From contig NZ_PZJX01000028.1 in assembly GCF_003034915.1 (NCBI RefSeq), positions 62,001 through 126,000 on the forward strand: DNA of 64,000 bases. Direction: 5' to 3'. The first letter of the stretch is position 1; every line of letters begins with the position of its first letter. Made by a program: the position numbers and the translations under genes. This document shows positions 29,613 to 39,777 of the stretch, piece after piece. Source of the stretch: Mesorhizobium helmanticense. Its GTDB lineage: Bacteria; Pseudomonadota; Alphaproteobacteria; Rhizobiales; Rhizobiaceae. The notes below the pieces were generated by a model that had not been told where the DNA came from, ran no database searches, and was given only the letters and a program-made list of their open reading frames with translations.

Positions 29613-29643
29613 GCCCGCCTGAGTTACCGTTGTGAAGTCCGGC

Positions 29644-29677
29644 GAGAGCGGATCAGCGACAAGCTGGCTCCGCTCTC
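29644..29677. terminator. Possible terminator between NmrA-type gene and phosphomannomutase gene
   Basis: Perfect 9-bp arms GAGAGCGGA/TCCGCTCTC (29644-29652 with 29669-29677) around a 16-nt loop that contains a further AGC/GCT pairing. It lies between two convergent stop codons. No strong T-run is visible on either side, so termination efficiency is doubtful. Confidence 0.45.
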
Positions 29678-29716
29678 TGCAGGGCTTCTCTCCACGATGC
29701 GATGAGGCCCTGAAAC

Positions 29717-31237
29717 CTAAAAAGTCTGATTATAAGCACCGACTTCCGGACTGCGGCGCAGCACGGCATCGACGGCATCGAACATCTGCCGGCGCCGCTC
29801 TGATGACACCGGGCTCTCGACCACGACGACAAGCTCCGGCTTGTTCGAGGACGCCCGCACCAGGCCCCAGGTGCCATCCTCGGCAACGACGCGAACGCCG
29901 TTGACGGTGATCAGGTCGGCGATTTTCTGCCCGGCAAACGCTTCGCCATCCTGTTTCATCGCCTGGAAGTCGGAAACGACCCGCTCGACGACGCCGTATT
30001 TCACCGCGTCGGCGCAATGCGGCGACATGGTCGGCGTGCCGAAGGTCAGCGGCAGATCGCGATAGAGGTCGGCCATGCTGCTTGTCGGGCTGCGGTCCAG
30101 CATCTCGCATATGGCGATGGCGGTGATGAGGCCATCGTCATAGCCGCGCCCGATCGGCGGGTTGAAGAAGAAATGGCCGGATTTCTCGAAACCGGCGATG
30201 GCGCCGAGCTCAGCCACCCGCCGCTTGATGTAGGAGTGGCCGGTTTTCCAATAGTCGGTGATGGCGCCATCGGCGCGCAAGGCGGCGTCGGTGTTGAACA
30301 GGCCAGTCGACTTGACGTCGACGACGAAGGTCGAGCCCGGATAAAGGCGTGCAATGTCACGCGCGAGCATGACGCCGACCTTGTCGGCGAAGATTTCGTT
30401 GCCTTCATTGTCGACCACGCCGCAGCGGTCGCCGTCGCCGTCGAAGCCAAGTCCGACATCGGCTCCCGTCTCCAAGACCTTGTCGCGGATCGCGTGCAGC
30501 ATCTGCATGTCTTCGGGGTTAGGATTGTAATGTGGAAACGTATGATCGAGTTCGACGTCGAGTGGGATCACCTCGCAGCCGATCCGCGCCAGCGCCTCGG
30601 GTGCAAAGGCGCCGGCGGTGCCATTGCCGCAAGCGGCGACCACCTTGAGCTTTCGCGAGATGCGCTTGTCCCGGGTCAGATCGTCGAGATAGGTCTTGCG
30701 GAAATCGGGAACGAAGTCGTAGGAGCCGCCGCCGACAAGATCGAAGTCGCCGGCAAGCACGATCGCCTTCAATGCGCTCATCTCCTCCGGGCCGAAGGTC
30801 AAGGGCCGCGCCGCGCCCATCTTGACGCCGGTCCAGCCATTCTCGTTGTGCGAGGCTGTGACCATGGCGACGGACGGCGTGTCGAGCGCGAACTGGGCGA
30901 AATAGGCCATCGGCGACAGCGCCAGACCGATATCCTTGACGCGGGCGCCGGCGGCCATCAGGCCGGAAACCAGCGCCAGCTTGATGGCGAGCGAATAGGA
31001 GCGGAAATCATGCCCGGTGACGATATCGGGTCCCGGGCCCATGCGCCGGATCAGCGTGCCGAGCCCCATGCCGAGCGCCTGGACACCGATCAGGTTGAGC
31101 TCCGGCGGCTCAGCCGAGGCCGGATGACCGAACCACCAGCGCGCATCGTACTCGCGAAAGCCGGACGGCTTGATCAGCGCCGATGTTTCGAACTCGAAGG
31201 TGTTGGGACGGGATTCACTAACAATCTTCAGGGGCAA
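29717..31237 (-). CDS. Phosphomannomutase/phosphoglucomutase
   Basis: 506 residues of the alpha-D-phosphohexomutase family. The phosphoserine loop is VTASHNENGWTGVK, the magnesium loop is GFDGDGDRCGVVD, and the sugar-specificity and phosphate loops (GEKSGH-like FEKSGHFFF; VRASSNKPELV) are in order. It interconverts hexose 6- and 1-phosphates, giving mannose-1-P for GDP-mannose or glucose-1-P. The Asn in SHNENG is less usual than Pro. It is a second phosphohexomutase besides pgm of the glycogen cluster. It stands alone. Confidence 0.9.
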   Translation of the reverse strand: MPLKIVSESRPNTFEFETSALIKPSGFREYDARWWFGHPASAEPPELNLIGVQALGMGLGTLIRRMGPGPDIVTGHDFRSYSLAIKLALVSGLMAAGARVKDIGLALSPMAYFAQFALDTPSVAMVTASHNENGWTGVKMGAARPLTFGPEEMSALKAIVLAGDFDLVGGGSYDFVPDFRKTYLDDLTRDKRISRKLKVVAACGNGTAGAFAPEALARIGCEVIPLDVELDHTFPHYNPNPEDMQMLHAIRDKVLETGADVGLGFDGDGDRCGVVDNEGNEIFADKVGVMLARDIARLYPGSTFVVDVKSTGLFNTDAALRADGAITDYWKTGHSYIKRRVAELGAIAGFEKSGHFFFNPPIGRGYDDGLITAIAICEMLDRSPTSSMADLYRDLPLTFGTPTMSPHCADAVKYGVVERVVSDFQAMKQDGEAFAGQKIADLITVNGVRVVAEDGTWGLVRASSNKPELVVVVESPVSSERRRQMFDAVDAVLRRSPEVGAYNQTF

Positions 31238-31439
31238 GACGGCAAAACTCCAAGTGGCTGGAAATCACGGAGGCAGTATGGGCGGATCGCCTACAAGGCA
31301 AGCGTTTAAGCCGTGTTTATCCAGCAGGAAACTGAAACCTGTATGACGTTGCCGCAAAAGCCGACGAAATGCGACGGCGGTGTCGGCATTGGCGCTTGCA
31401 GGAACGAAGTGCGGCGGCTATAAGCCCGCGGTCTGGTCA

Positions 31440-31516
31440 CGGAGTGTAGCGCAGCCTGGTAGCGCACCTCGTTCGGGACGAGGGGGTCGCAGGTTCAAAT
31501 CCTGCCACTCCGACCA
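31440..31516 (+). tRNA. tRNA-Pro (anticodon CGG)
   Basis: 77 bases folding into a full cloverleaf. The acceptor stem is CGGAGTG/CACTCCG (31440-31446 with 31506-31512), the anticodon stem is CCTCG/CGAGG and the 7-base loop TTCGGGA carries anticodon CGG at 31474-31476, which reads CCG. The T-arm has GGTTCAAATCC. The CCA end is encoded (31514-31516). No integrase or duplicated 3' end was found next to it. Confidence 0.96.
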
Positions 31517-31637
31517 GAAAATAATTAATAGGTTCAATAAGTTATATTTCCCGCTTACCAGGCGGTCGAAGCGAGCGGGCCTGGCTTCAGCGAGCGACGG
31601 TCGAGCGAGGCCCAACCAGCCATAGACCGCTCATGAA

Positions 31638-33002
31638 TCACGTTACCGCTGCCACGGTAATGACGGGCGGCGTTTCGAGTTGGTCCGCGACCTGCGGCCA
31701 GCGTTCTGCGAAAAATCCATAGGCTGTCTTTATGTCGACGCCGACCGGCAGTTCCGGGCATTCGTTCTCGCCATTCGTTCCCCAGTTGACCCAGCCCGAC
31801 TGGCGACGCTGGACGATCTGGAAGGCGCCGGAGGGCTGTGAGGTCCACCAGATCATGGCCCGGCCCGACTCCTCGTGATATTCGACAGTCTTGTTGGCGG
31901 GGCCAGCGAAGATCGTTTCGTGCGGGACAGCCGAGACATCGACGGGCCGTCCGTAGATGAACCATGCACGCTCGGGCAGATCGGCTTTCACATGTGAGAC
32001 GGCGCGGACCTTCGCCAGTCGCTTACGCAGTTCGTCCTCACCCAGCACCTTTTCCCAGGCGCAGAACAGCCGCCAATATAGATCCCAGTGCGCGGATTCG
32101 ATGTCGGCCAGTTGCGCCCGGAATTCTTCCAGCTTGGGGCCGCCAGCGGTCGAGGTGGCGACCGTGTCGGCGACCATGGCCACGAGCTCTCCGGCATAGG
32201 GGTCGCCGACCCGGTAGCGCGTGCCGCCATAGGCCGCAAAACGATCGAAGACCAGCCTGCCCTGCCCGCCCTCGAACTCGTCGCCGACGGTGATCTTGTT
32301 GGTTACCGAGCGGCCGTTGATGACGGTCTGGAAGTCGTCGACAAGATAGCGGCGCTGGAAGAAAGGGGTGTTGTGGGTGAAACGCCAATCTATGGCGAAG
32401 CTCTTGCCTTTCAGTTCGAAAAGCAGTCCGTCGGGAATGGTGCCGTGCATGCGGTAGTGATGCAGGACGGGGCCGCGCTCCACCACCTCAATGCGCACGA
32501 TCGAGTGCTCGGGCGGATTGATCAGCCCGTTCTCGGGCGTGAAGAACGGCCCGTAAAAGCCGCCGATTGCGTTGTTACCGGACGGCAGCAGCTCAAAGCC
32601 GTCGGCCGTCGAACGGAAGTGACGGATGCCCCATTTCGACGAACCAAGCCCCTGCGCCGTGCCCGAGCAGAGTTCGAGGTCGAAGGCGCCGGTGACCAAC
32701 CGCACGAAGCAATCCGGTTCTCGGCCGGGCAACTCGCCGATCCGCTGCCCGTCGGCGAGCGAGCCTTCGTCGCACGGGCAATCCAGCGTCAGGCGCGCCG
32801 TGCCCGTGAAGCTGATGGTCGCGATGAAGGTAGTCCGACCATTGCCGGAGCCGGCCGCGAGACGCTGGCAGAGCACGCGCTTGCCGTCTTCCCTCACCGC
32901 CCACCATAGTGGCTCTACGAGATCGCCCTCCACAGCAAAAGTGATCGGCTCGTATGTCCGCGCGCCCTCAAGCGGATCAACAATGGTGACGGTCTGGCGC
33001 AT
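31638..33002 (-). CDS. Protein of unknown function, last gene of LacI-regulated sugar operon
   Basis: 454 residues from ATG 33002 (GGAGA upstream); a longer frame to 33212 is of low-complexity composition. No signal peptide or membrane segment. Predominantly beta-rich with many Trp, Phe and Tyr, for example GSSKWGIRHFRS, NNAIGGFYGPFF, FAIDWRFTHNTPFF, AMIWWTSQPSGAF and WVNWGTNGENECPE. Such aromatic, Gly/Asn-rich beta sheets recall carbohydrate-active enzymes or mutarotase-like sandwiches, but I do not recognise a family or a catalytic motif. It is 73 bases after the permease gene and is the only candidate enzyme in this operon, so a role in processing the imported compound is likely. This is inference from context. 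Confidence 0.75.
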   Translation of the reverse strand: MRQTVTIVDPLEGARTYEPITFAVEGDLVEPLWWAVREDGKRVLCQRLAAGSGNGRTTFIATISFTGTARLTLDCPCDEGSLADGQRIGELPGREPDCFVRLVTGAFDLELCSGTAQGLGSSKWGIRHFRSTADGFELLPSGNNAIGGFYGPFFTPENGLINPPEHSIVRIEVVERGPVLHHYRMHGTIPDGLLFELKGKSFAIDWRFTHNTPFFQRRYLVDDFQTVINGRSVTNKITVGDEFEGGQGRLVFDRFAAYGGTRYRVGDPYAGELVAMVADTVATSTAGGPKLEEFRAQLADIESAHWDLYWRLFCAWEKVLGEDELRKRLAKVRAVSHVKADLPERAWFIYGRPVDVSAVPHETIFAGPANKTVEYHEESGRAMIWWTSQPSGAFQIVQRRQSGWVNWGTNGENECPELPVGVDIKTAYGFFAERWPQVADQLETPPVITVAAVT

Positions 33003-33075
33003 CGGGAAATCTCCGGAACGATGAAGGGCAGCGTTGGTCGTCCGTCGCCGGCGCAAGTCTGGGGCGACGCCGAAT

Positions 33076-34116
33076 TCACGTCTTCGGTGAATCGGCTCCT
33101 CGCGCCTTGGCGGCGGCTCGGAACAGGAACGGCCTTTGCTTGAGACTGTCGATGGCGACCGCAAGGATGATGACGGCGCCCTTGATGAGGAGCTGGGTGA
33201 AAAACGGAACATTCAGCAGGATCAGGCCGGTGCCGAGCACGCCAAGGATGACCGAGCCGATCAGCGTGCCGACGATGCGGCCACGTCCGCCAGCCAGGCT
33301 GGTGCCGCCGAGGACCACCGCGGCGATGGCGTCGAGTTCGTAGCCGGTTCCCGCCGTCGGCTGGGCCGAGATGACGCGCGCGGCGAAGATGACGCCGGCC
33401 AGTCCGGCGCAAATGCCGGCGATAACGTAGACGGATGTGGTGACGCGGTTGACGCGCACGCCTGCCAGCCGTGCCGCCTGGGCATTGCCGCCGACAGCAT
33501 AGACATGCCGGCCATACCGTGTCCGTTCCAGGATGAACCAGGCGACGAGATAGACGACCAGCATCACAAGCACAGGGATGGGCACCCCGCTGAGATAGCC
33601 GTTGCCGACATCGCGGAAGTTGAGATCGCTGGAGACGATGGGCTGGCCTTCGGTGATGGTATAGGCAAGGCCACGCAGGAAGGTCATCGTCCCCAGCGTG
33701 ACAATGAAGGGCGCGAGCGCCAGATAGGCGGTCAAGGCGCCGTTGACCAGGCCGCAGGCGGCGCCCACGGCCATTCCCGCCAGTATCGCCGCGGGCGCAG
33801 GCCAGCCGCCGATGGCCGCCACCACGGCAACCACGCCGCTGACCGCGACGATCGAACCGACCGACAGGTCAATGCCACCCGTGAGGATGACGAAGGTGAG
33901 CCCGGCCGCGAGGATCGCGTTGACGGAGATCGAGCGCGCGATGTTGAGCAGATTGTCGACACGGTTGAAGTTCGGCGCGATCACGGACATCAGGATAACC
34001 AGTGCGACGAGCACCATGAGGATGCCGACACGGTCCCACCATTTGGCGAAGTCGAAGGGCTCCCTTGCAGGCTGTTCCGTCAAGCGTACCGACGGAAGGT
34101 CTTCGTCCTTGCTCAA
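33076..34116 (-). CDS. Sugar ABC transporter permease (RbsC-like)
   Basis: 346 residues with about ten hydrophobic segments of the BPD_transp_2 family (ribose/xylose/galactose/autoinducer-2 class). Typical motifs are LTGGIDLSVGSIVAVSG and AGRGRIVGTLIGSVILGVL (here LAGGRGRIVGTLIGS). The 50-residue cytoplasmic N-terminus is longer than in E. coli RbsC. Its start overlaps the ATPase stop by 4 bases. It forms the membrane channel of the importer; substrate is unknown. Confidence 0.92.
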   Translation of the reverse strand: MSKDEDLPSVRLTEQPAREPFDFAKWWDRVGILMVLVALVILMSVIAPNFNRVDNLLNIARSISVNAILAAGLTFVILTGGIDLSVGSIVAVSGVVAVVAAIGGWPAPAAILAGMAVGAACGLVNGALTAYLALAPFIVTLGTMTFLRGLAYTITEGQPIVSSDLNFRDVGNGYLSGVPIPVLVMLVVYLVAWFILERTRYGRHVYAVGGNAQAARLAGVRVNRVTTSVYVIAGICAGLAGVIFAARVISAQPTAGTGYELDAIAAVVLGGTSLAGGRGRIVGTLIGSVILGVLGTGLILLNVPFFTQLLIKGAVIILAVAIDSLKQRPFLFRAAAKARGADSPKT

Positions 34117-35648
34117 TGTCTTGCTCCATTCTCTTGCGCGCCGTCGGCGGGCGCCGTGCCCGTGGCGTGGAACATCACCTCTTCCTCGGTCGCGTCCGCC
34201 GAATCCATTTCATGGACGATGCGTCCGGCCCGCATCACGAGAAGCCGGTCGCTGATGCCGATCGCCTCGGGCAGGTCGGAAGAAATCACCAGCACCGCCT
34301 TGCCAGCCCTGGCGAGTTCGTCGATCAGTTCGTAGATCTCGCGCTTGGCGCCGATATCGACACCCCGGGTCGGCTCGTCGAGGATCAGGACCCTGGAATC
34401 GCGCAACAGCCAGCGCGCGAGAGCGGCCTTCTGCTGGTTACCGCCCGACAACGCCCTGACCGGAAGCCCAAGTGCGTTCAGCCTCAGATGCAGGCGCTGC
34501 ATCTGTCGGGTGACGGCGGTGCGTACCTGACCGCTGCGCACCACGCCCGCCGTCACGAAACGGTCGAGCGAGCTGAGGGCGATGTTGTCCTCGACCGAAT
34601 GATCCAGGAAAAGTGCCTGGTCCTTGCGGTCTTCCGGCACCATACCCATTCCCTGGGCGATGGCCGCGGAGGGATCTGCCGGTCGACTTTCGCGGCTATC
34701 GACGAGAACCCGCCCGGTGCTGCGCCGGTCGGCGCCGAACAACAGGCGGCCAACCTCCGTGCGGCCCGATCCGATCAGCCCCGCCATGCACACGACCTCG
34801 CCTGCGCGGACCGTGAAATCCACCGGTCCGGCGCCATCACCGGCAAGCCCCGATACATCGAGCACCACCTCGCCCGGCTGGCGCGGTGCGTGGCGGTAAA
34901 GATCGGCAATCGGACGGCCTACCATCATGCGCACGACGTCCGACGGGCTGATGTCGCCCATTGCACCGGTGCCGACATAGGTTCCGTCGCGGAACACGGT
35001 GACGCGGTCGGCGAGCTGCCACACCTCTTCCATGCGATGGGAAATGTAGATGAGCCCGACGCCGGCCGATCGCATCTGGCCAATGATCCTGTAGAGCTGC
35101 TGCGCCTCGGCGCGCGATAGCGCCGCGGTTGGCTCGTCAAGCACCAGCACGCGCGCATCCTCGCTCACAGCGCGCGCGATCTCGACCATCTGCTGCATGC
35201 CGACGCTCAGCGAGCCGAGCGGCCGGTTCGGATCTATGCCGGCGTTGATACGGGCGAGCTTTGCCCGCGCCTCGGCCACCATGCGGCGCCGGTCGAGCAC
35301 ACCAAGCCGCGTGCGCGGCTCATGCCCGAGCGCCAGGTTTTCGGCGACCGTCATCGCCGGCACGGTGTTGAGCTCCTGATGGATGATCGCGATGCCATGC
35401 GTGCGCGCATCTCGCGGCGAGCGGACATCGATCTCGCGGCCGTCGATCAGGATAGTGCCGGCGTCACGCTGCACATTGCCGGCCAGGATCTTCATCAATG
35501 TGGACTTGCCCGCCCCGTTTTCGCCCATCAGCGCGTGGACCTCGCCGGAGCGCAGGTCAAAATGGACGCCGTTCAGCGCCAGCGTGGCGCCGAAGCGCTT
35601 GGTCACGCCTTCCAGTCTCAGAAGAGGTTGGTCTGCCATGTCCGCCAT
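34113..35648 (-). CDS. Sugar ABC transporter ATP-binding protein (RbsA-like)
   Basis: 511 residues with two fused nucleotide-binding domains, as in RbsA/MglA/XylG. The first has Walker A GENGAGKSTLMKIL, the signature LSVGMQQMVEIARA and Walker B VLVLDEPTAAL. The second has a degenerate Walker A GLIGSGRTEVG and an intact LSGGNQQKAALARW and LILDEPTRGVD, the standard asymmetry of the family. Start may be 35648 or 35639. Energises the permease at the inner membrane face. Confidence 0.94.
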   Translation of the reverse strand: MADMADQPLLRLEGVTKRFGATLALNGVHFDLRSGEVHALMGENGAGKSTLMKILAGNVQRDAGTILIDGREIDVRSPRDARTHGIAIIHQELNTVPAMTVAENLALGHEPRTRLGVLDRRRMVAEARAKLARINAGIDPNRPLGSLSVGMQQMVEIARAVSEDARVLVLDEPTAALSRAEAQQLYRIIGQMRSAGVGLIYISHRMEEVWQLADRVTVFRDGTYVGTGAMGDISPSDVVRMMVGRPIADLYRHAPRQPGEVVLDVSGLAGDGAGPVDFTVRAGEVVCMAGLIGSGRTEVGRLLFGADRRSTGRVLVDSRESRPADPSAAIAQGMGMVPEDRKDQALFLDHSVEDNIALSSLDRFVTAGVVRSGQVRTAVTRQMQRLHLRLNALGLPVRALSGGNQQKAALARWLLRDSRVLILDEPTRGVDIGAKREIYELIDELARAGKAVLVISSDLPEAIGISDRLLVMRAGRIVHEMDSADATEEEVMFHATGTAPADGAQENGARH

Positions 35649-35662
35649 CGCCGTCGGTCGAT

Positions 35663-35690
35663 GCGGGAACGGGCGATCACCCGTTCCCGC
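35663..35690 (-). other. Stem-loop after the sugar-binding-protein gene
   Basis: Perfect 11-bp stem GCGGGAACGGG/CCCGTTCCCGC (35663-35673 with 35680-35690) and a 6-nt loop, in the 64-base gap between the binding-protein stop and the ATPase start. No U-run follows on the minus-strand transcript. The position fits a 3' stabiliser or partial attenuator that makes the binding protein more abundant than the membrane parts. Confidence 0.75.
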
Positions 35691-35712
35691 AACGACGCGA
35701 TACTTTTGACCC

Positions 35713-36666
35713 TTACCAGCCCGGATATTCGCCGACGTTGCCGCGCGTAACCAGGACGCTGGGGATCAGGACCGTCGTCTCCTTGGGAGGATTGCCAGCT
35801 ACGATGTCCTGGGCGATCTTGACCGCCTGCTGCACCATTTCGCCCGGGTTCTGGGTGGCGGTGCCGATGAAGGGAGACCCCTCGCGCTTCAGTTCGGCGA
35901 CCGCTTCCGGGCTGCCGTCGACGCCCGTCACCTTGATGGTGGCGGACTTGCCGGCCTGCTCGACCGCAAGAACGGCTCCCAGGGCAGAGGGATCGTTCAT
36001 CCCGAAGATACCAGTCACGTCGGGATGCGCGGTCAGCATGTCGGTGGTGACCGCCAGGCCCGAGGCACGGTCGTTCTTCGAGGCCTGCTGGCCGACGATC
36101 TTGATATCAGGATATTTGGCCGCAACTGTCTTGCAGCCATTGATGCGGTCGATGATCGTCTGGATCGGTGTGCCGTCGACGAGCAGGACCTCGCCCTTGC
36201 CGCCCATCTGCTGGAAGAGATAGTCGCACGACTTCTCCCCGGCCTGCACGGCATTGGTCATGACGACGGCATCGGCACCCTTGGCAGGTGTGTCGACGGC
36301 GATGACGATGATCCCCGCCTGCTTGGCGCGCGCGATCGCCGGCTCAATGCCCGCCTCATCGACGGCGGAAATAACGATGAGGTTGACGCCCTGCTGGATG
36401 AAGGCGTCGATCTGCGTGTTCTGGTTACCCAGGTCGAGCTGGGCATCCTGCGTGTTCACGCTGGCGCCGATCTCGGCGGCTGCCTTCTTGCCGCCCTTGT
36501 CCATGGCCGAGAAAAACGGATTGGACATGTCCTGCACCATCAGGCCGATCTTTTCGATCTTCTTGGGAATGGCCGACTGGGCATTCGCGCCCGGCACGAG
36601 GGCCAGTGCAAGCAAGGTAATCGCCGATGCGGCTATCGGCAAACGTGTGAGATGTGCGAGTTTCAT
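35713..36666 (-). CDS. Periplasmic sugar-binding protein (RbsB-like)
   Basis: 317 residues from ATG 36666, with a strong GGAGGAG ribosome site. Signal peptide about 1-29 (ending PGANAQ). The mature protein is a type I periplasmic binding fold: IGLMVQDMSNPFFSAMDKGGKKAA, split by normal strands, then VDTPAKGADAVVMTNAVQAG, DGTPIQTIIDRINGCK and GMNDPSALGAVLA. Pentose or hexose ligands are typical; the actual ligand cannot be told. First structural gene after lacI, followed by a stem-loop. Confidence 0.93.
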   Translation of the reverse strand: MKLAHLTRLPIAASAITLLALALVPGANAQSAIPKKIEKIGLMVQDMSNPFFSAMDKGGKKAAAEIGASVNTQDAQLDLGNQNTQIDAFIQQGVNLIVISAVDEAGIEPAIARAKQAGIIVIAVDTPAKGADAVVMTNAVQAGEKSCDYLFQQMGGKGEVLLVDGTPIQTIIDRINGCKTVAAKYPDIKIVGQQASKNDRASGLAVTTDMLTAHPDVTGIFGMNDPSALGAVLAVEQAGKSATIKVTGVDGSPEAVAELKREGSPFIGTATQNPGEMVQQAVKIAQDIVAGNPPKETTVLIPSVLVTRGNVGEYPGW

Positions 36667-36825
36667 TTGCTTTGTCTCCTCCAACTAACATGACCAGCTC
36701 GGACGTTGTTACGGCGCTGGCTGGAAAGCGCCTTGAGAGCCGCGGCTGTAAGGCGCGGGTTGGTGGCCGGACGATCGTCATCCGGTCAATTCGAATGGCA
36801 CGGACACCCGTTGAGAGAGCACCGC

Positions 36826-37935
36826 TCATGGCGTCACCTTCGGGATGCCCGGCTGATGGGCATGGCCGCAGCCGCAGGACTTGCGAATGACGAGTTCGGC
36901 AGCAACCTGCTGCTGATATTCTGGGCGGTAGAGCGGCGACTTCGACTGCCCCTGCTTTTCGGCTTCCGCCTGGGCCTCGATGATGCCGGCCAGCGTCTGG
37001 GCGGCTCGGCGTCCGATCTCTTCGCTTCGCTCGTTGAGAACCGTCAACGGCGGATCGAGCAGCGGTGCCCAGGCGAACTCGTCGTATCCCACCACGGCGA
37101 TATCGGCGGGGATTGTGATGCTGCGCTCGCGCAGCAGTTTGAGCGCGCCGAGCAGCAAAGGGTTGTTGCCCGCGATCAGGACATGCGGCAGGCGACCGGC
37201 GCGATCAAGATAGGCGGCAAGCGTTGAATGGGCGGAGACTGCATCGTTCTCGCTCTCAAGCACGACCAGTTCCGCTCCATGGCGGCGCGCCGCCTCGACG
37301 AGACCGCGCTCACGGTCGAAGCGGGTCGACCATTTGGCCGGATAGACAAGCAGGAGCCAGTCCTTGTAACCGTGGTCGGCGAGATGCTGCCCGACGACCA
37401 GACTGGCGTTGTAGTTGTCGGTGGTGACGCTCGGAAAATTCTTGGCGTTTTCGGGCGGAGAGGAGTCGACGAAGACCACCGGGATGTCCCAGGAGGCGAG
37501 CAGCTCGGCGTTTTCCGGGCGAAGCGTCAGCGTCGAGATCACGCCGGCCATACGCGATTCGATCAACCGCTGGACCATCCGGTCCTCCAGCCGCTCGTCA
37601 TAGGCGCCGTCCACCGCCACGTCGCCGACCACAACGGTCCAGTTGGACGGACGCAGCGCCTGCTGAATGCCCGACATCAAGTCGAGATAGTAGGAGTTCG
37701 ACGTGCTGGCGGTGATCACCGCGACGGAGTCGCGATTGGCGCGGCGTAGCTCCTGCGCGGCGCGGTTGGGTATGTACCCCAATTCGCGCGCGGTCTTGAG
37801 CACCCGCTGGCGACTCTCCTCCGACACGCCCACGGCCCCGCTCAGTGCCTGAGACACGGTAAACATCGAAAGACCGACAGCGCGGCTGACATCGCGCATG
37901 GTGGATCTGCCCAAAGGGCTCTCCCAAGGCTTCAT
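36826..37935 (-). CDS. LacI-family regulator of the sugar operon
   Basis: 369 residues. The N-terminal helix-turn-helix TMRDVSRAVGLSMFTVSQAL and hinge region GYIPNRAAQELRRANRDSVAV are typical, followed by a periplasmic-binding-like ligand domain. The C-terminus is extended and ends in a Cys/His-rich CGCGHAHQ segment. It is the first gene of the transcription unit on the minus strand, upstream of the binding-protein gene by 159 bases. Its ATG at 37935 lies inside the inverted repeat described at 37933-37967; an internal ATG at 37899 is possible. The inducer is presumably the transported sugar. Confidence 0.9.
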   Translation of the reverse strand: MKPWESPLGRSTMRDVSRAVGLSMFTVSQALSGAVGVSEESRQRVLKTARELGYIPNRAAQELRRANRDSVAVITASTSNSYYLDLMSGIQQALRPSNWTVVVGDVAVDGAYDERLEDRMVQRLIESRMAGVISTLTLRPENAELLASWDIPVVFVDSSPPENAKNFPSVTTDNYNASLVVGQHLADHGYKDWLLLVYPAKWSTRFDRERGLVEAARRHGAELVVLESENDAVSAHSTLAAYLDRAGRLPHVLIAGNNPLLLGALKLLRERSITIPADIAVVGYDEFAWAPLLDPPLTVLNERSEEIGRRAAQTLAGIIEAQAEAEKQGQSKSPLYRPEYQQQVAAELVIRKSCGCGHAHQPGIPKVTP

Positions 37936-37967
37936 AATCGTTTAGGTAAGTAACATAAACGATTATG
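37933..37967. promoter_or_regulatory. Probable paired LacI-type operators overlapping the lacI start
   Basis: Perfect 12-bp inverted arms CATAATCGTTTA (37933-37944) and TAAACGATTATG (37956-37967) with 11 bases between. Each arm holds a CG-centred near-palindrome (TAATCGTTTA and TAAACGATTA), the hallmark of LacI-family half operators; their centres are 21 bp, two helical turns, apart. The lower arm contains the lacI start codon, so binding would block lacI transcription or initiation directly. Confidence 0.75.
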
Positions 37968-38081
37968 ATGGCCCAAGCAAGGCATTCTGCCACTTCGAAC
38001 CATAAAACAGCGACTTAGCTGCGTTTGTTCTCGAAACGATTCAAAGCAGAGCGCTCATCGACAGGCCAATGCCGTCGCTCA

Positions 38082-38125
38082 AAAGGGCACCCCTCGGGTC
38101 AAGCCGGGCCTGACCCGAGGGGTGC
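38082..38125 (-). terminator. Terminator of the oligopeptide transporter operon
   Basis: Perfect 15-bp stem GCACCCCTCGGGTCA/TGACCCGAGGGGTGC (38087-38101 with 38111-38125), 9-nt loop, and AAAA at 38081-38084 giving U-residues on the minus strand. It lies 31 bases past the fused-ATPase stop. The CCCTCGGGTC palindrome also looks like a dispersed intergenic element of alphaproteobacteria. Confidence 0.8.
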
Positions 38126-38156
38126 GCAGCGGTTTGGGTAATCGAACGGGACGCGC

Positions 38157-39776
<1,620 letters not shown>

Positions 39777-39777
39777 C

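Noticed and set aside
31440..37935. tRNA-Pro as integration site for a genomic island carrying the LacI sugar operon
   Set aside because: No integrase, no duplicated tRNA 3' end seen in the window, and base composition of the operon is like its neighbours.
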